Shown here one piece after another: positions 6,098-6,396 of a stretch of DNA of 6,396 bases. Position numbers and translations under genes: made by a program. This stretch comes from an uncultured Maribacter sp. (GTDB taxonomy: Bacteria > Bacteroidota > Bacteroidia > Flavobacteriales > Flavobacteriaceae). The stretch is taken from positions 1 to 6,396 of the forward strand of contig CAJQMW010000503.1 in NCBI GenBank assembly GCA_905479535.1, given 5' to 3'. The number at the start of each line of letters is the position of its first letter. Position 1 is the first letter of the stretch. The notes beneath the pieces were generated by a model that did no database searches, had not been told where the DNA came from, and was given only the letters and a program-made list of their open reading frames with translations.

Positions 6098-6396
6098 ATG
6101 GCAAAGACAGCATTAGAAAATTTGAAATTGGGGGTTTTTGTAGTTCTAGGTACGGCTTTATTACTTGTGGCGGCCTATTTGATCGGGAACCGGCAAAATA
6201 TGTTCGGTAAGACCTTCCCCATAACCGCCGTATTCAAAAACGCCAACGGACTCCAAAATGGGAACAATGTCCGTTTTTCAGGTATAAATGTCGGTACGGT
6301 TAATAAAATCGAAATGGTCAACGACACCACCATCAGGGTGCACATGATAATCGCCGATAAAATGCAGGAACATATAAAAAAGGATGCCATAGCCGC
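6098..6396 (+). CDS. mlaD: MlaD-type MCE-domain lipid-transport protein, 3' end outside window
   Basis: Ninety-nine codons are present before the right edge cuts the gene. A short N-terminus (MAKTALENLKLG) leads into one transmembrane helix (about 12-30), which anchors the protein in the inner membrane with the rest in the periplasm. The MCE domain starts near residue 38. The typical motif FKNANGLQNGNNVRFSGINV (46-65) is clear, followed by GTVNKIEM. MCE proteins form hexameric rings that hold lipids and pass them between the MlaEF complex and periplasmic or outer-membrane partners. The ATG lies four bases after the mlaF stop with AAAGG close upstream, so cotranslation is likely. Flavobacterial versions are often about 300 residues or more; the total length cannot be seen here. 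Confidence 0.93.
   Translation, partial: MAKTALENLKLGVFVVLGTALLLVAAYLIGNRQNMFGKTFPITAVFKNANGLQNGNNVRFSGINVGTVNKIEMVNDTTIRVHMIIADKMQEHIKKDAIA

Overview
The window looks like chromosomal DNA from a marine-type member of Bacteroidota, probably family Flavobacteriaceae. The reasons are an AT-rich background, TAnnTTTG-type -7 promoter boxes, signal peptides ending in FSQ, weak Shine-Dalgarno signals, and a flavobacterial style of Mla operon. This assignment comes from pattern recognition; no search was run.

Layout from left to right. Bases 1-1855 (minus) hold the first 618 codons of a secreted clan GH-A glycoside hydrolase that continues beyond the left edge. It carries an unassigned C-terminal extension. 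Bases 1856-2134 are an AT-rich spacer. Bases 2135-3085 (minus) encode an intact lipoprotein L,D-transpeptidase (YkuD fold). Four bases upstream of it, 3090-3357 (minus) is a small heavy-metal-associated (HMA) domain gene, broken by one frameshift at an A8 run. Bases 3415-4183 (minus) are a clearly decayed TIGR00730/LOG-family gene with a frameshift, three in-frame stops and a mutated nucleotide-binding motif. Bases 4184-4528 form a divergent intergenic region with a four-unit heptamer repeat and the promoter of the next operon. Bases 4529-6396 (plus) are the start of an mla-type phospholipid transport operon: permease MlaE, ATPase MlaF and the first 99 codons of the MCE-domain protein MlaD.

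The most interesting signal is regulatory. The same perfect inverted repeat, ATGAC-N4-GTCAT, occurs once before the HMA/L,D-transpeptidase unit (3405-3418, read on the minus strand) and once before mlaEFD (4456-4469, plus strand). In both places exactly 22 bases separate it from a perfect TAnnTTTG box. Identical spacing on opposite strands suggests one Crp/Fnr-like activator drives two envelope functions, peptidoglycan cross-linking and outer-membrane lipid transport. The first copy overlaps the ancestral stop codon of the dead LOG gene.

Two adjacent genes (HMA and LOG) carry lesions while all flanking genes read cleanly, so decay appears local. I saw no tRNA, rRNA, CRISPR array, insertion sequence or convincing terminator.
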